From Chloroflexota bacterium (lineage in GTDB: Bacteria; Chloroflexota; Dehalococcoidia; SpSt-223): a stretch of DNA of 58,006 nt. Of the stretch, positions 20,941-30,621 are shown one piece after another. The translations under genes were made by a program, and so were the position numbers. Each line of letters starts with the position of its first letter. Position 1 is the stretch's first letter. The stretch lies in assembly GCA_023512725.1 (NCBI GenBank), contig JAILZB010000003.1, positions 1 through 58,006 of the forward strand, read 5' to 3'. Below the pieces are notes generated by a model. The model was not told the origin of the DNA. It did not search any database and worked only from the letters and a program-made list of their open reading frames with translations.

Positions 20941-22496
20941 GGAACCCTATGCCATCGCTGCCTGCTACCGCTCAGACCCTGGTGATGCCGATCCGCCGCA
21001 GCTGGGTGAGCTTCGACGCTGACGCCCCGCGTCTTGGCGAAAGCGATCGTCCCGCCCCGCCGTACCACATCTCGCTCACGTTCTACGACCCCCTCGCGCT
21101 GCCTCGGGTCGTCCAGGACCCGGATGGTCAGTGGCGCGCTGACTTCTCGCAGATGGTCGGCTTTCTGGCCGAGCGCTGGGAAGCGAATGCCGATGCGAGC
21201 GAGTGGACGGTCACCCTCCGTCGTGGTGTGCGTAGTCACTTCGGCAACGAGCTGACCGCCGACGATGTGAAGTGGAGTTGGGACCGCGCCTATGCTCTCC
21301 GCGGCGTTGGGCTCTGGCGCAGCCGAGTTGTCGGGGGGCTCCCCACGAGCGAGGGCGTGATCGCCGCCGACCGCTGGACGGTCGTCTTCCGCCTGCCCGC
21401 GCCGAAACCAAGCTGGCCGAAGTTCTGGGCCTTCGCGACCAACTGCATCTTCGATTCGCGCGAGGCACGTCGGCACACCCGCGAGAGCGACCCCTGGGCG
21501 CTGGAGTTCCTAAGCGCCGTCCCCTGCGGCTTCGGCCCCTTCGCGCTGGAGCGGCAGGACCAGCACGAGCTGCTCGGCCGCGCGCGGGATGACTACTGGG
21601 CCGGCCGCCCCGGACTGGAGCGCGTGTGCTATGCCAGCGTCGCGACCCGTAGCGAGGCGATCGAGCAGTTCCTCGGCGGCGCGTTCAACCTGATCGGCGG
21701 GCTCTTCCCACGCGAGTTCCGTCGCCTGGAACAGTTGCCCGGGGTGGTACCGGTGATCGCCAAGACCAACCAGGCCCAGATCGACCTCGACTGGAAGACG
21801 CCGCCGCTCGACCAGCAGCCCCTGCGCCAGGCGATCCTGATGGCGATCCCCTACGACCGGATCATCCGGGAGGTGTACGACGGCCTCGCCCGCCCGAGCC
21901 GGGGGCCGATCCTCGATATCGCCAGCGATTACGACCCCGACGCGTGGCCTTATCCCTACGACCCGGCGCGGGCGCGGGAGCTGGTGCGCGCTGCTGGCGC
22001 CGAAGGGGCCGAACTGGACTTTGCGGTTGGTGAGGATGAAGAGAGCCAGCAGATCGCCGCGATCGTCGTTGCGGCGCTGGCCGAGATCGGCCTGCGACTC
22101 CGGGTTATCCCTCAACGGAGCGTCCCGCCTGGCCAGCTGACCCCCCTCTGGTTAAACCCGGAGACGAGTCACGGCATCGCCGATCCGCACTACAACATCG
22201 CCCACGAGTACGACCCACCGCGGGGGATGCACGGCGGGCGCTACATCCGCGACCGCGCCATCGTTGAGCGGCTGCGTGCCATCAACGAGCATCCGGACCC
22301 GGCTGCGAAGTCGGCGGAATACCGCCGCCTGGCGCGCGACCTGGTCGAGCTGGCGCCAAAGGTGTTCCTCGCCAACCTGACCTTCCTGCTCTGCTACCGC
22401 GCTGAGCTCGACCCCTGGCTGACCTCGGGCCAGTTTGCCGCTTATCAGAACTTGCTCTGGGCCGCTGGTCGCTCGCTCCTGCCCGATACCCCCTAG
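20937..22496 (+). CDS. ABC transporter family 5 substrate-binding-like protein without a recognisable signal peptide
   Basis: FLAERWEANADASEWTVTLRRGVRSHFGNELTADDVKWSWDRA; DYDPDAWPYPYDPARARELVRAAG; no N-terminal hydrophobic segment or lipobox. Confidence 0.85.
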   Translation: MRNPMPSLPATAQTLVMPIRRSWVSFDADAPRLGESDRPAPPYHISLTFYDPLALPRVVQDPDGQWRADFSQMVGFLAERWEANADASEWTVTLRRGVRSHFGNELTADDVKWSWDRAYALRGVGLWRSRVVGGLPTSEGVIAADRWTVVFRLPAPKPSWPKFWAFATNCIFDSREARRHTRESDPWALEFLSAVPCGFGPFALERQDQHELLGRARDDYWAGRPGLERVCYASVATRSEAIEQFLGGAFNLIGGLFPREFRRLEQLPGVVPVIAKTNQAQIDLDWKTPPLDQQPLRQAILMAIPYDRIIREVYDGLARPSRGPILDIASDYDPDAWPYPYDPARARELVRAAGAEGAELDFAVGEDEESQQIAAIVVAALAEIGLRLRVIPQRSVPPGQLTPLWLNPETSHGIADPHYNIAHEYDPPRGMHGGRYIRDRAIVERLRAINEHPDPAAKSAEYRRLARDLVELAPKVFLANLTFLLCYRAELDPWLTSGQFAAYQNLLWAAGRSLLPDTP

Positions 22497-24499
22497 CGCT
22501 CGGGCCGACGCGCCGTGAGGTACTCCTCCAACGTCTGGCCCCGGGCGGCGATATCGTAGGCAAGCTCGCCGACGTAGCGGTACTGCCAGGGAGCGGCCTT
22601 GAATCCGAGCACCGGTTCTTTTCCGGGCGGAGCGCTCTGGATGAAGCCGTAGCGGGCCGCCTGCGTCTTCAGCCAGCGCCCCTCGGGGCTCTCGTCGAAG
22701 CGGTCATCCAGGCTGTAGCCTTGGCTGGCACTGACAAAATCGACCACTGTCCCCAACTGGTGCTCATCATAGCCAGGCTTCGGGGTCAGCTGCTCGGCCC
22801 GGCTCTGGCCATGCTGAGCGATGAGTGCGCTGAAGAGTGCGCGTTGCTCAGCGGGCGAGCGGTAGGCACCGGCCACGGCCGGCTCAAGCCCGGCGGCCCG
22901 CATCGCCTCGATCAAGCGACGGAAGGCATCCAGCATCGTCCGGCGGATTCGCAGCTCGGGCTTGAGGGTCTTGACCACCCCCTCCAGGGGGACGAGGTCG
23001 GCAGGCTGGTAGCTTTCCGGCACGCCCCGCTGGCGCGAGACGAGGTAGAGCAGCGAATTCGGGTCCGACTGGGGCGGCAGTGGCGGCGCGAGTGTCGGCG
23101 TGACCACCGCCCCTGAGCGCCCACTCGTGGTCACTCCGCCGCTGGCAGTAGGCACGGCCGTCGGGCTCAGGGTGGGCCGTGGGCCGGTGAGTGTGACCGT
23201 CGCCGTGGGGAGCGGCGTCAGGACGGAGGTGACGGTCAGGCCGGCGCTGGTGCTGATCACCGCCGGCGGTGGAAGTGCAGCGATGACCGGGGCCGCCGAC
23301 CGGCTGGGTGTGGGCGCGGCCGGCAGTGCCGGCGGCGGAGGGGGGAGAAAGTGGCCCACCGCTGCCGTGCGCACAGCGGCGTGGCCCGCCCCGACCAGGG
23401 TCGCGGTGGCCAGGAGAGTCAGGGCAAGCGCGGTCAGGGCGATACCGACGCGAGGGAGCCCACCGAGCGACCAGCAGCGAGCGCGGGACGTGGCCTCACC
23501 GGTCGGCGGTGCAGCGGGCGATGCCGCGGCCTGGTCGTCCTGCTCGTTCGGGTCCGAGGCTGGTGCAGTGGGAACCGTGGGAACGCTCGCTGGAATCCTT
23601 GCTGTAGCTGGGTCAGCCAGGGCGCTGGCAGTCGCGGCGGCCAGGGCAGGCGGCCCACTCCCAAGGGGTTGCCGCTGTTCCGCCAGGGCGGCTGCTCCCC
23701 CTAGGAAGGGAAGCAGCGCCTGGGCGACCTCAGCCAGGGTGGAATACCGCTCCTCCGGCCGCGGGGCGAGCAGGCGCAGGGCGATCTGGTCGAGGGCGCG
23801 GGGAACCTCCGGCCGCACCTGCGAGGGTGGCGGAGGCAGCTGCTGGCGCAGGGAGGCAGTTTCCCCGACCGAAGCGCCCCGGCAGGGGATGACCCCGCTG
23901 AGCAACTGGTAGAGCAGGACTCCGAGGGCGTAGCAATCGGCCGCTGCATCCCAAAGACCGCTTCGGGCGGCCTCGGGCGAGAGGTACGGCCAGGCGGGAC
24001 CAGCACGAGGGTCACACGCGAGCAGGGCGGCGAGGGCCACATCCATCACGCCGAGGCGGTTGCCCTCCCGGAGCGCCAGGTTGGCTGGGCGGAGGTCGCC
24101 GTGGACGAGGCCGCGCGCGTGGGCCTCCTGGAGCGCCTCCGCAAGCTGCCAAACCAACCACACCCGGGCCGAAAGGTCGAGCGCGAGGGGGTTGGCCTGG
24201 ACCAACGGCACTCCCGGCTCCAGGGTAGTCACGAGAAACGGCTGCCCACCTTCGACCCCCCAGTCCAGGGCGGGGTGAAGCGCTGGGTGACGGAGGGTCG
24301 CCAGCACCGGCGCGATCGCCTCCAGGCGTAGCCCGAGGTCGGCCGCGGCCGAGCGTGGCAGCAGCCGCACCGCCACTGGCAATTGGTCGCCGGCCAGGAC
24401 GGCCCGGTAGACCTCGCCGCTGGCGGAGCTGCCCAGCCGCTCCCGGAGGAGGTAGCGTCCAAAGCGCTGGTCGGGCACGCGTGGCTCCTTCCCTTGCAA
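22493..24499 (-). CDS. Ser/Thr protein-kinase-like domain / TM / VanY-like D,D-carboxypeptidase domain fusion
   Basis: Kinase fold: FGRYLLRERLGSSASGEVYRAV, VAVRLL, HGDLRPANLAL, MDVAL, YLSPEAARSG, DCYALGVLLYQLLSG; TM VGIALTALALTLLATATLVGAG; Pro/Thr linker; VanY: AGAYRSPAEQRALF, DEHQLGTVVDF, WLKTQAARYGFI, APWQYRYVG. Confidence 0.88.
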   Translation of the reverse strand: MQGKEPRVPDQRFGRYLLRERLGSSASGEVYRAVLAGDQLPVAVRLLPRSAAADLGLRLEAIAPVLATLRHPALHPALDWGVEGGQPFLVTTLEPGVPLVQANPLALDLSARVWLVWQLAEALQEAHARGLVHGDLRPANLALREGNRLGVMDVALAALLACDPRAGPAWPYLSPEAARSGLWDAAADCYALGVLLYQLLSGVIPCRGASVGETASLRQQLPPPPSQVRPEVPRALDQIALRLLAPRPEERYSTLAEVAQALLPFLGGAAALAEQRQPLGSGPPALAAATASALADPATARIPASVPTVPTAPASDPNEQDDQAAASPAAPPTGEATSRARCWSLGGLPRVGIALTALALTLLATATLVGAGHAAVRTAAVGHFLPPPPPALPAAPTPSRSAAPVIAALPPPAVISTSAGLTVTSVLTPLPTATVTLTGPRPTLSPTAVPTASGGVTTSGRSGAVVTPTLAPPLPPQSDPNSLLYLVSRQRGVPESYQPADLVPLEGVVKTLKPELRIRRTMLDAFRRLIEAMRAAGLEPAVAGAYRSPAEQRALFSALIAQHGQSRAEQLTPKPGYDEHQLGTVVDFVSASQGYSLDDRFDESPEGRWLKTQAARYGFIQSAPPGKEPVLGFKAAPWQYRYVGELAYDIAARGQTLEEYLTARRPER

Positions 24500-24691
24500 G
24501 CAGCCACACTATGCCAACCGCTCCGCCCGCTCGCAAGCAGCAAGCGACAGCCGTGCTGGAAACCACTGGGTGCGGGGGACGCTTGGCTGGGCGAGCGCGT
24601 TTTCCGGTATGGTGGATCGGGCATGCGGAATGCTGCTGCGCGGTTCGGACTGGCCCCCCGGGCTGGTGAACCGATCTCAGGAGGAGGAACG

Positions 24692-25015
24692 ATGTACGGT
24701 GTCCTGGTGCAATTTCCGGCCGAAGCCCCGCTGAGCACCGAGCAGTGTCGCCAGCGCTGGGAGGCGATTGCGCCCATGTTCGAGAAGGAACCTGGCTTCG
24801 TCCACAAGGCGTTCCTGCGCAGCCCGGATGGCATCACCTGGGGCGGGTTCTACCTCTGGCAGAGCCGTGAGGCGGCAGAGGCGTATTACACCCCCGAATG
24901 GCGCCAGCGCATGAGCGAGCGCTACGGGGCGGAGCCGAGCGTCACGTTCTTTGAGGTCCCCGCAGTAGCGGGTGCAAGTGTCCGCCCTGGACTGGAGGTT
25001 GCGCCTAGCCGATAG
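24692..25015 (+). CDS. Small YdhR/ABM-type dimeric alpha-beta barrel protein
   Basis: MYGVLVQFPAEAPLSTEQCRQRWEAIAPMFEKEPGFVHKAFLRSPDGITWGGFYLWQSREAAEAYY; SD GGAGGAGG upstream. Confidence 0.75.
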   Translation: MYGVLVQFPAEAPLSTEQCRQRWEAIAPMFEKEPGFVHKAFLRSPDGITWGGFYLWQSREAAEAYYTPEWRQRMSERYGAEPSVTFFEVPAVAGASVRPGLEVAPSR

Positions 25016-25451
25016 TCGCGAGCTGGAAGAGGAGGTAGGTGACAGCGAAAAAGACGCCCACACCGAGAGCCAGCAAGGCGAGCACCGCGAGTTGGAGGTA
25101 GCCCAGCACCAGGCCGGCGATCGCCAGGCTGCGCCCGGCGCGAGGAGTTGGGCTGAGCCGGAACTGGCGCAGAGCAAGATGCCCGCAGACCACTGCCGCT
25201 ACTGCGCCGAGCACGGGCAGCAGGAGCCACCCTAGCACCCCCAGCACCACGGCCGCGACCGCAAGCGGTACGAGGGGTGGCCCGCCCGGCGTTGGTCGCG
25301 TGGCTGGCTGACGCAGGACCACAGGCGGAGGGACTGCTGCGCTGATGAGCACCCCCCGGGCGGTGGGCGAGGTGCTAGGGTTGCGCCCACAGACACGACA
25401 GCTGGCGGCCTCCGGCGGGTTGGTGGCGCCACAGCTTCGGCAGCTCAGCAT
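25005..25451 (-). CDS. Zinc-ribbon DUF4190-like membrane protein
   Basis: MLSCRSCGATNPPEAASCRVCGRNP zinc ribbon then two TM helices (GALRQF/GLVLGYLQLAVL pattern). Confidence 0.75.
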   Translation of the reverse strand: MLSCRSCGATNPPEAASCRVCGRNPSTSPTARGVLISAAVPPPVVLRQPATRPTPGGPPLVPLAVAAVVLGVLGWLLLPVLGAVAAVVCGHLALRQFRLSPTPRAGRSLAIAGLVLGYLQLAVLALLALGVGVFFAVTYLLFQLATIG

Positions 25452-28330
25452 CGCGGATGGCTCTCCAGGAATTCGACGACGCGCGTGGGAATAGCGCTCG
25501 CCGGCACCGTTTCAACCGGGCAGGGAAGCGAACGCCGGAAGGCCGCTCCGTATCCCTTCGTCCGCAAGCGCGTGTCCAGCACAAGGACCACCCCGCGGTC
25601 CTGCTTGCTCCGGATCAGGCGGCCGAAGCCCTGGCGGAAGCGCAGGACCGCTTGCGGAACGGCGAATTGGAAGAACCCATCTGGGAACGCCTCTTGCCGC
25701 GCGGCAAAGAGCGGGTCGCTCGGCACCCCGAAGGGCAGCCGGGTGAGCACGACAACGCTCAGCGCCTCGCCGGGGATGTCCACCCCTTCCCAGAAGGAGG
25801 CTGCTCCCAATACCACCGTCCGGTCGTTCTCGCGCAGCCGGGTGAGCAGCTGGGTCCGGGGCCCGTCGATATTCTGCCCCAGCACGGCGATGTCGTGGCG
25901 CTCGAGCGGCCCGCGCACCAGCGTGCGGACACGCCGGAGGGAAGCGTTCGCCGTGAACAGCACGAGCATCCGCCCACCAGTTGCGATCGCCGTCTCCGTA
26001 ATGACGCGGGCGAGAGCAGCATCGTAGCCGGGCTGGGTCGGCTCCGGGAAGTCAGCGTCAGCGGGAACCAGCACGAGCGCCCGCTCCGCGAAGTTGAAGG
26101 GTGAGCCCAGCTGGAGTTCCTTGGCATCGAGCAGGCCGAGGCGCTGGCGTACGTAGGCGAAGCTGTTCTCGGCGCTGAGCGTCGCACTCGTCAGGACGAC
26201 ACTCTCTTTCTGGCTGAACAGCTCCGCACTGAGCCGGCCGGCCACCTCGAGGGGTGCTGCTGCCAGCACAGGGTCGCCGCCCACACCTTCGATCCAGGTC
26301 ACTAGCCCCGGCTCCGGCCCGAGCACCAGGTGCTGGAGCCCCTCGCGCAGTTCGACCGAGCGCCGGCGCAGGGAGGAGACTTCCAGGAGGAGGTCGCTCA
26401 GCGCTTCCTGGCGGGAGGAGGCATGGGGTTCGAGCAGCGTCTCAAGGCGAGCGAGATCGGCGGCCAGGCGTCCCAGGAGCGTATCGAGCGGCTCCCAGGC
26501 GGTCACCACCGCCTCCCAGAGCGCACTCTGGCGGACCTGCGGCGTGATCCGCGTGCGGTGATCGCCCTCACTCCCGCGGAGGAACGGGTCGAGGGCGGCC
26601 GCGAGCGCCGCCACGGCCGGGCGCGCCCGCTCACACTGCTCCTCGAGCTGGCCGAGCAGCTCATTCAGCGCCCCGCTCACCCACGCGGGGAGCTCGGCCG
26701 CACGGACGGCAACCGGTGCCTCCGCCACCAGGCCACGCCAACGGTCGTGGCCACGTCGCTCGGCGATCGCATCGAGCTGGCGCAGCAGGTCGCGCCGGGA
26801 GATGGTGAAGCCAAACTGGCGGGTCGCCTCGTCTTCGAGATGGTGGGCTTCGTCAATCACGAGCCGGCTGTACTCCGGGAGTACCCGGTAGTTAGCTGCC
26901 AGGTCGGAGAGCAGCAGGGCATGGTTGACCACCACCACATGCGCGTGCTCAGCGGCCCGGCGGGCCCGGTAGAGAAAGCAGGTCCCCCGCTTCTGAAAGG
27001 TACAGCGGCCGGTCAGGCAATCGTCCGCCTGGGCCGAGAGCCGCGCCCAGACGACCTGCTCGCCCGGCGCAAGGTTCAGCTCCGCGCGGTCGCCGGTAGC
27101 CGTCTGGGGCAGCCAGACAAGTAAGCGGCAGAGCAGGCGTACTTCATCGCGCGTCAGGCCGACCGGGGCACGGCGGAACTCGGCCCAGCGACGCAGGCAG
27201 AGGTAGTTGGTCCGCCCTTTGACGACGGCAGTCCGCAAGGGCGGCAGCGACTCGCCGTGCTGCTCCTCCCAGCGCTCCAGCAGGGCGGCAACTTTGGGGA
27301 GGTCGTGCTTGACCAACTGCTCCTGGAGGGTGAGGGTCGCCGTCGAAATGACGACCCGGTTTCCGGTGCGGCGGGCCCACTCGGCGCTCGGGAGAAGGTA
27401 GGCAAGGGATTTTCCCGTTCCCGTGCCTGCCTCGACCAGCAGGTGCTCCCCCCGGACGACCGCTTCCTGGACGGCCGTGAGCATCTCCACCTGCTCGGGG
27501 CGGTACTCGAAGCCGGGGACGGTCTCGCTTCCCAGGCTGCCCGGTTCGAGGAGCTGGGCTATGGGCGCGGGCTCGCTGGCGGCAGGAGCGGGCTCAAGCG
27601 ATGGCAAGCGGTCGGGCGCGCGGGTCAGGAAGTCCAGATTGGCCACGTCGAGCCCGGCCTTGCTCGCCAGGATGGCTCCCAGCGAGCTACCGGTCGTGCG
27701 CTTGCTGACCTCGCGCTCAAGCTGCTGGAAGAGCTGCTTGAGCGGCCAGTCGGTTAGCGAAGCGAGCTGGACGATCTCGGCTAGGGTCTGGGGGTCGAGG
27801 GAACGGCCGACCGCCAGCAAGGCGAGAAAGACCTCTTTGGTGGTCAGGGCATCGGCGAGCGCACGGTGCGCTTGAGTGACGGTCACGCCCAGTCGGCTGG
27901 CGATTGCGCTCAAGCGGTAGCTCGGGAGGTCGGGCAGGAGGATGCTCGCGAGTTCGAAGGTATCGAAGACGGGATTGGTGAGGGGCAGCCCCTGACGCTC
28001 GAGCGCCTCCAGGTCACGCGCGGGGCTCTGACCGACCAGGGGGGCCTCCCCGACGAAGGTGCGGAAGGCATCGCGGACCTCGGCGAAGGTGGGAGCCTGC
28101 TGGAGATCACGCTGGTGCAAGCCGGTCAGCCGGGCAACTGCGAGCGGCAGCGCTCCAGTCGGCCGGACCAGGGTCTGGAAGCGGGCCAGCTCGCGGTGGG
28201 GGTCGAACTTGACAGCAGCAAGTTCGATAATCTCGTCGCGGGGGTCGAGCCCCGTCAGTTCGAGGTCAAACGCAACGTAGACTGGGCGCAAGGGGGTCAC
28301 CGGCAATTCTAGGCGGCGCCCGGGTGGCAC
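25445..28330 (-). CDS. dinG: DinG-family helicase with N-terminal DnaQ-like exonuclease domain
   Basis: VYVAFDLELTGLDPRDEIIELAAV; YRPEQVEMLTAVQEAVVRGEHLLVEAGTGTGKSLAYLLP; VVVNHALLLSD; VIDEAHHLED; FWEGVDIPGEALSVVVLTRLPF; RQGFGRLIRSKQDRG. Confidence 0.93.
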   Translation of the reverse strand: MPPGRRLELPVTPLRPVYVAFDLELTGLDPRDEIIELAAVKFDPHRELARFQTLVRPTGALPLAVARLTGLHQRDLQQAPTFAEVRDAFRTFVGEAPLVGQSPARDLEALERQGLPLTNPVFDTFELASILLPDLPSYRLSAIASRLGVTVTQAHRALADALTTKEVFLALLAVGRSLDPQTLAEIVQLASLTDWPLKQLFQQLEREVSKRTTGSSLGAILASKAGLDVANLDFLTRAPDRLPSLEPAPAASEPAPIAQLLEPGSLGSETVPGFEYRPEQVEMLTAVQEAVVRGEHLLVEAGTGTGKSLAYLLPSAEWARRTGNRVVISTATLTLQEQLVKHDLPKVAALLERWEEQHGESLPPLRTAVVKGRTNYLCLRRWAEFRRAPVGLTRDEVRLLCRLLVWLPQTATGDRAELNLAPGEQVVWARLSAQADDCLTGRCTFQKRGTCFLYRARRAAEHAHVVVVNHALLLSDLAANYRVLPEYSRLVIDEAHHLEDEATRQFGFTISRRDLLRQLDAIAERRGHDRWRGLVAEAPVAVRAAELPAWVSGALNELLGQLEEQCERARPAVAALAAALDPFLRGSEGDHRTRITPQVRQSALWEAVVTAWEPLDTLLGRLAADLARLETLLEPHASSRQEALSDLLLEVSSLRRRSVELREGLQHLVLGPEPGLVTWIEGVGGDPVLAAAPLEVAGRLSAELFSQKESVVLTSATLSAENSFAYVRQRLGLLDAKELQLGSPFNFAERALVLVPADADFPEPTQPGYDAALARVITETAIATGGRMLVLFTANASLRRVRTLVRGPLERHDIAVLGQNIDGPRTQLLTRLRENDRTVVLGAASFWEGVDIPGEALSVVVLTRLPFGVPSDPLFAARQEAFPDGFFQFAVPQAVLRFRQGFGRLIRSKQDRGVVLVLDTRLRTKGYGAAFRRSLPCPVETVPASAIPTRVVEFLESHPRC

Positions 28331-28381
28331 GTCAATCGCCGGGGCCAGCTAGAATGGCAGGCACAGCAGGGGAGGGAAGTG

Positions 28382-29170
28382 ATGCTCCGCGGGTACGTAG
28401 ATACCTTTCTCGGGCAAGTCCATTATCGCGAGGTTGGCACGGGCGAGCCGTTGGTGCTCCTTCACCAGACGGCCGACTCCAGCCGGATGTACACCGAGGT
28501 CTTTCCATGCCTGGCCGAGCACTTTCGCGTGGTTGCGCCGGACACCCCGGGCTTCGGCGATTCCGACAAGCCGAGCGCACCGCCCGGGATCGAGGGCTAC
28601 GCACGGGCGCTCGCAGAGGTCTTGACGGCGCTGGGCATTCCCCAGGCGCACCTGCTCGGCCACCACACGGGCGCCTCCATCGCCGTCGAGGTTGCGGCTA
28701 CCTTCCCGGAACGCGTGAACCGCCTGGTGCTTTCCGGCTGCCCAGACTATGACCCAGAAGTCCGCCAGCAGAAGCTGGCCGGCATCCAGCCGGCCCCCAT
28801 CGAACCGAGTGGGGAGCACCTGCTGCGCGCCTGGGAGCGCGTGAGCGCCGGCATGAAAGGCTGGGCCACCCTGGAGCAGATCCACCGCTCAGCGATCGAT
28901 ACCCTCAAAGCTGGACCCGAGTACTACTACGCCTACCTGGCCGTGTTCACCCAGGATGTGCGGACGCGGATCCCGAAGATCACCGCCCCGACCTTGCTGA
29001 TGAGCGGCGAGCGTGACCTGTTCGTCGAGCGTCAGGAGCAGCTCCGCCCGCTCTTTCGCCAGGCGGAGACCTACGTGTTCCGGGGCGCTGGTGCCCTCAC
29101 GATGATGGAGCGGCCGCAGGAGTTCTGTCAGGTCGTGACGCGCTTCCTCCAGGGGCAGCCCGCGGCGTAG
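28382..29170 (+). CDS. Alpha/beta hydrolase
   Basis: VDTFLGQVHYREVGTGEPLVLLHQTADSSRMY; VVAPDTPGFGDSDKP; LLGHHTGASIAVEVAA. Confidence 0.88.
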   Translation: MLRGYVDTFLGQVHYREVGTGEPLVLLHQTADSSRMYTEVFPCLAEHFRVVAPDTPGFGDSDKPSAPPGIEGYARALAEVLTALGIPQAHLLGHHTGASIAVEVAATFPERVNRLVLSGCPDYDPEVRQQKLAGIQPAPIEPSGEHLLRAWERVSAGMKGWATLEQIHRSAIDTLKAGPEYYYAYLAVFTQDVRTRIPKITAPTLLMSGERDLFVERQEQLRPLFRQAETYVFRGAGALTMMERPQEFCQVVTRFLQGQPAA

Positions 29171-29225
29171 CGCGACGGGACTGGGCACGCTTGCCACGCA
29201 CTGCTGGCGGGGTGGAGCAGGCTGG

Positions 29226-29756
29226 TTACCGGCTGGAGACGGGGGCGATCTCCTCTTTCAGCAAGCTCATCGCGTTCTCCAGGTCTCCTTCGAGAAAGCT
29301 GGTGAACGCCAGGTCGAGGGCGCGCAGGAGGTGACGGAGGTCGGCCAACCGCTCGCGGAACGCCTCGCCCTCGGCACCGTCGCTGACCGCCTGATAGAGC
29401 GTTTCGACTTCGTGCAAGGTTGGGTCGAACTCGCGGCGCTTGCGCTCGGCCAGAATGACCCGGAACAGGCGGTTGACATCGGCGATCGAGGCAAAGTACT
29501 CACGTCGCTCGCCGGGCTTATGGATCCGGCGCACCAGTCCCCAGTCGATCAGGTTGCGGAGGGTTACCGAGACATTCCCGCGACTGATATGCAGCCGCGC
29601 CATGATCTCTTCCGCGCTCCATTCCCGCCCCGTCACGAACAGCAGGGCGTGCACCTGCCCCATCGTCTTGTTGATCCCCCAGGCCTGGGCCATCTCGCCG
29701 CAGTGGAGGATGAAGCGGTCCTCAGCTTGGCGTACCGTCAGCGATCGTTCGGTCAC
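29226..29756 (-). CDS. GbsR/MarR-type wHTH transcriptional regulator
   Basis: WGINKTMGQVHALLFVTGREWSAEEIMARLHISRGNVSVTLRNLIDWGLVRRIHKPGERREYF. Confidence 0.88.
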   Translation of the reverse strand: MTERSLTVRQAEDRFILHCGEMAQAWGINKTMGQVHALLFVTGREWSAEEIMARLHISRGNVSVTLRNLIDWGLVRRIHKPGERREYFASIADVNRLFRVILAERKRREFDPTLHEVETLYQAVSDGAEGEAFRERLADLRHLLRALDLAFTSFLEGDLENAMSLLKEEIAPVSSR

Positions 29757-29841
29757 TTGTGAAACCTCGAAAAGAGCCTAGGGCGAGAGCGGCTGGCGCG
29801 TCAAGAGGGAGTGCGAAGTATTCTTCCCACGGGAAGGCACG

Positions 29842-30621
29842 ATGATTGTCCAGGCGTTTGGTGAACGGGTCCGGCTGATCGCGCAGCACGACCATGCCCT
29901 TCAGGCGGGCGTCCTCGCTCAAGCGTGGGGTGGACCGCCGTTTGACCCTCCCTCGCCCTTGCTGGTGCGCGCCACTGCTCTGCACGATGCTGGCTGGCAG
30001 GCGTGGGATGACCGGCCCCGGGTCGATCCTGCCACTGGGCTCCCTTACCGCTTTTTCGAGATGCCGGTGGCAGAACACCTGGCCATCTTCCGGCGCAGCG
30101 TGGCTGCAGCATTCGCGGAAGGCGATTTTGCCGGCCTACTGGTGAGTCTCCACACCCAGGGGCTGTACAACGGTCGCTTTGGCTTGGTCGATGTGGGAGG
30201 GGCTAGGGTGGTAGCACCGGCGGAGGAGGCGCTGCTCGTCCAGTTCCTAGGCGAGCAGGTCCGGCTGCAGGATGCCGCCCGGGCTCGCCTCGGCCTGAGC
30301 GCGATCGACCCCGAGCTGTGGCGCTGCTACCGCTTGCTCCAGGTGTGGGATATCCTCTCCCTCTTTTCGCTCATTCCCCAGGCCGCACCGCGGCGGCTCC
30401 CCGCCGTGCCTGTGGGCAGTAGCGAGGTCGCCCTTGAGCTGGTGCCGCTCTCGCCCGGCGTCTTCACGGTGACACCCTGGCCGTTCCACGAGGCGGAAGT
30501 CGAGACGCGGATTCCCATCCGTGAGGTTCCGTTCCAGCGCTACGACGACCAGAGCCTGGGCGCTGCCCTCGCCGCTGCACGCCCGGACGAGCTGCGGGTG
30601 CGTTTCCTCCAGTGTGCCTAG
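29842..30621 (+). CDS. DUF3891-like protein
   Basis: MIVQAFGERVRLIAQHDHALQAGVLAQAWG...ALHDAGWQAWDDRPRVDPATGLPYRF. Confidence 0.75.
   Translation: MIVQAFGERVRLIAQHDHALQAGVLAQAWGGPPFDPPSPLLVRATALHDAGWQAWDDRPRVDPATGLPYRFFEMPVAEHLAIFRRSVAAAFAEGDFAGLLVSLHTQGLYNGRFGLVDVGGARVVAPAEEALLVQFLGEQVRLQDAARARLGLSAIDPELWRCYRLLQVWDILSLFSLIPQAAPRRLPAVPVGSSEVALELVPLSPGVFTVTPWPFHEAEVETRIPIREVPFQRYDDQSLGAALAAARPDELRVRFLQCA

Noticed and set aside
29226-30621. GbsR regulator with neighbouring DUF3891 and hydrolase genes as a defence or stress island
   Set aside because: Families are ordinary and there are no effector, nuclease or mobile-element features to support it.
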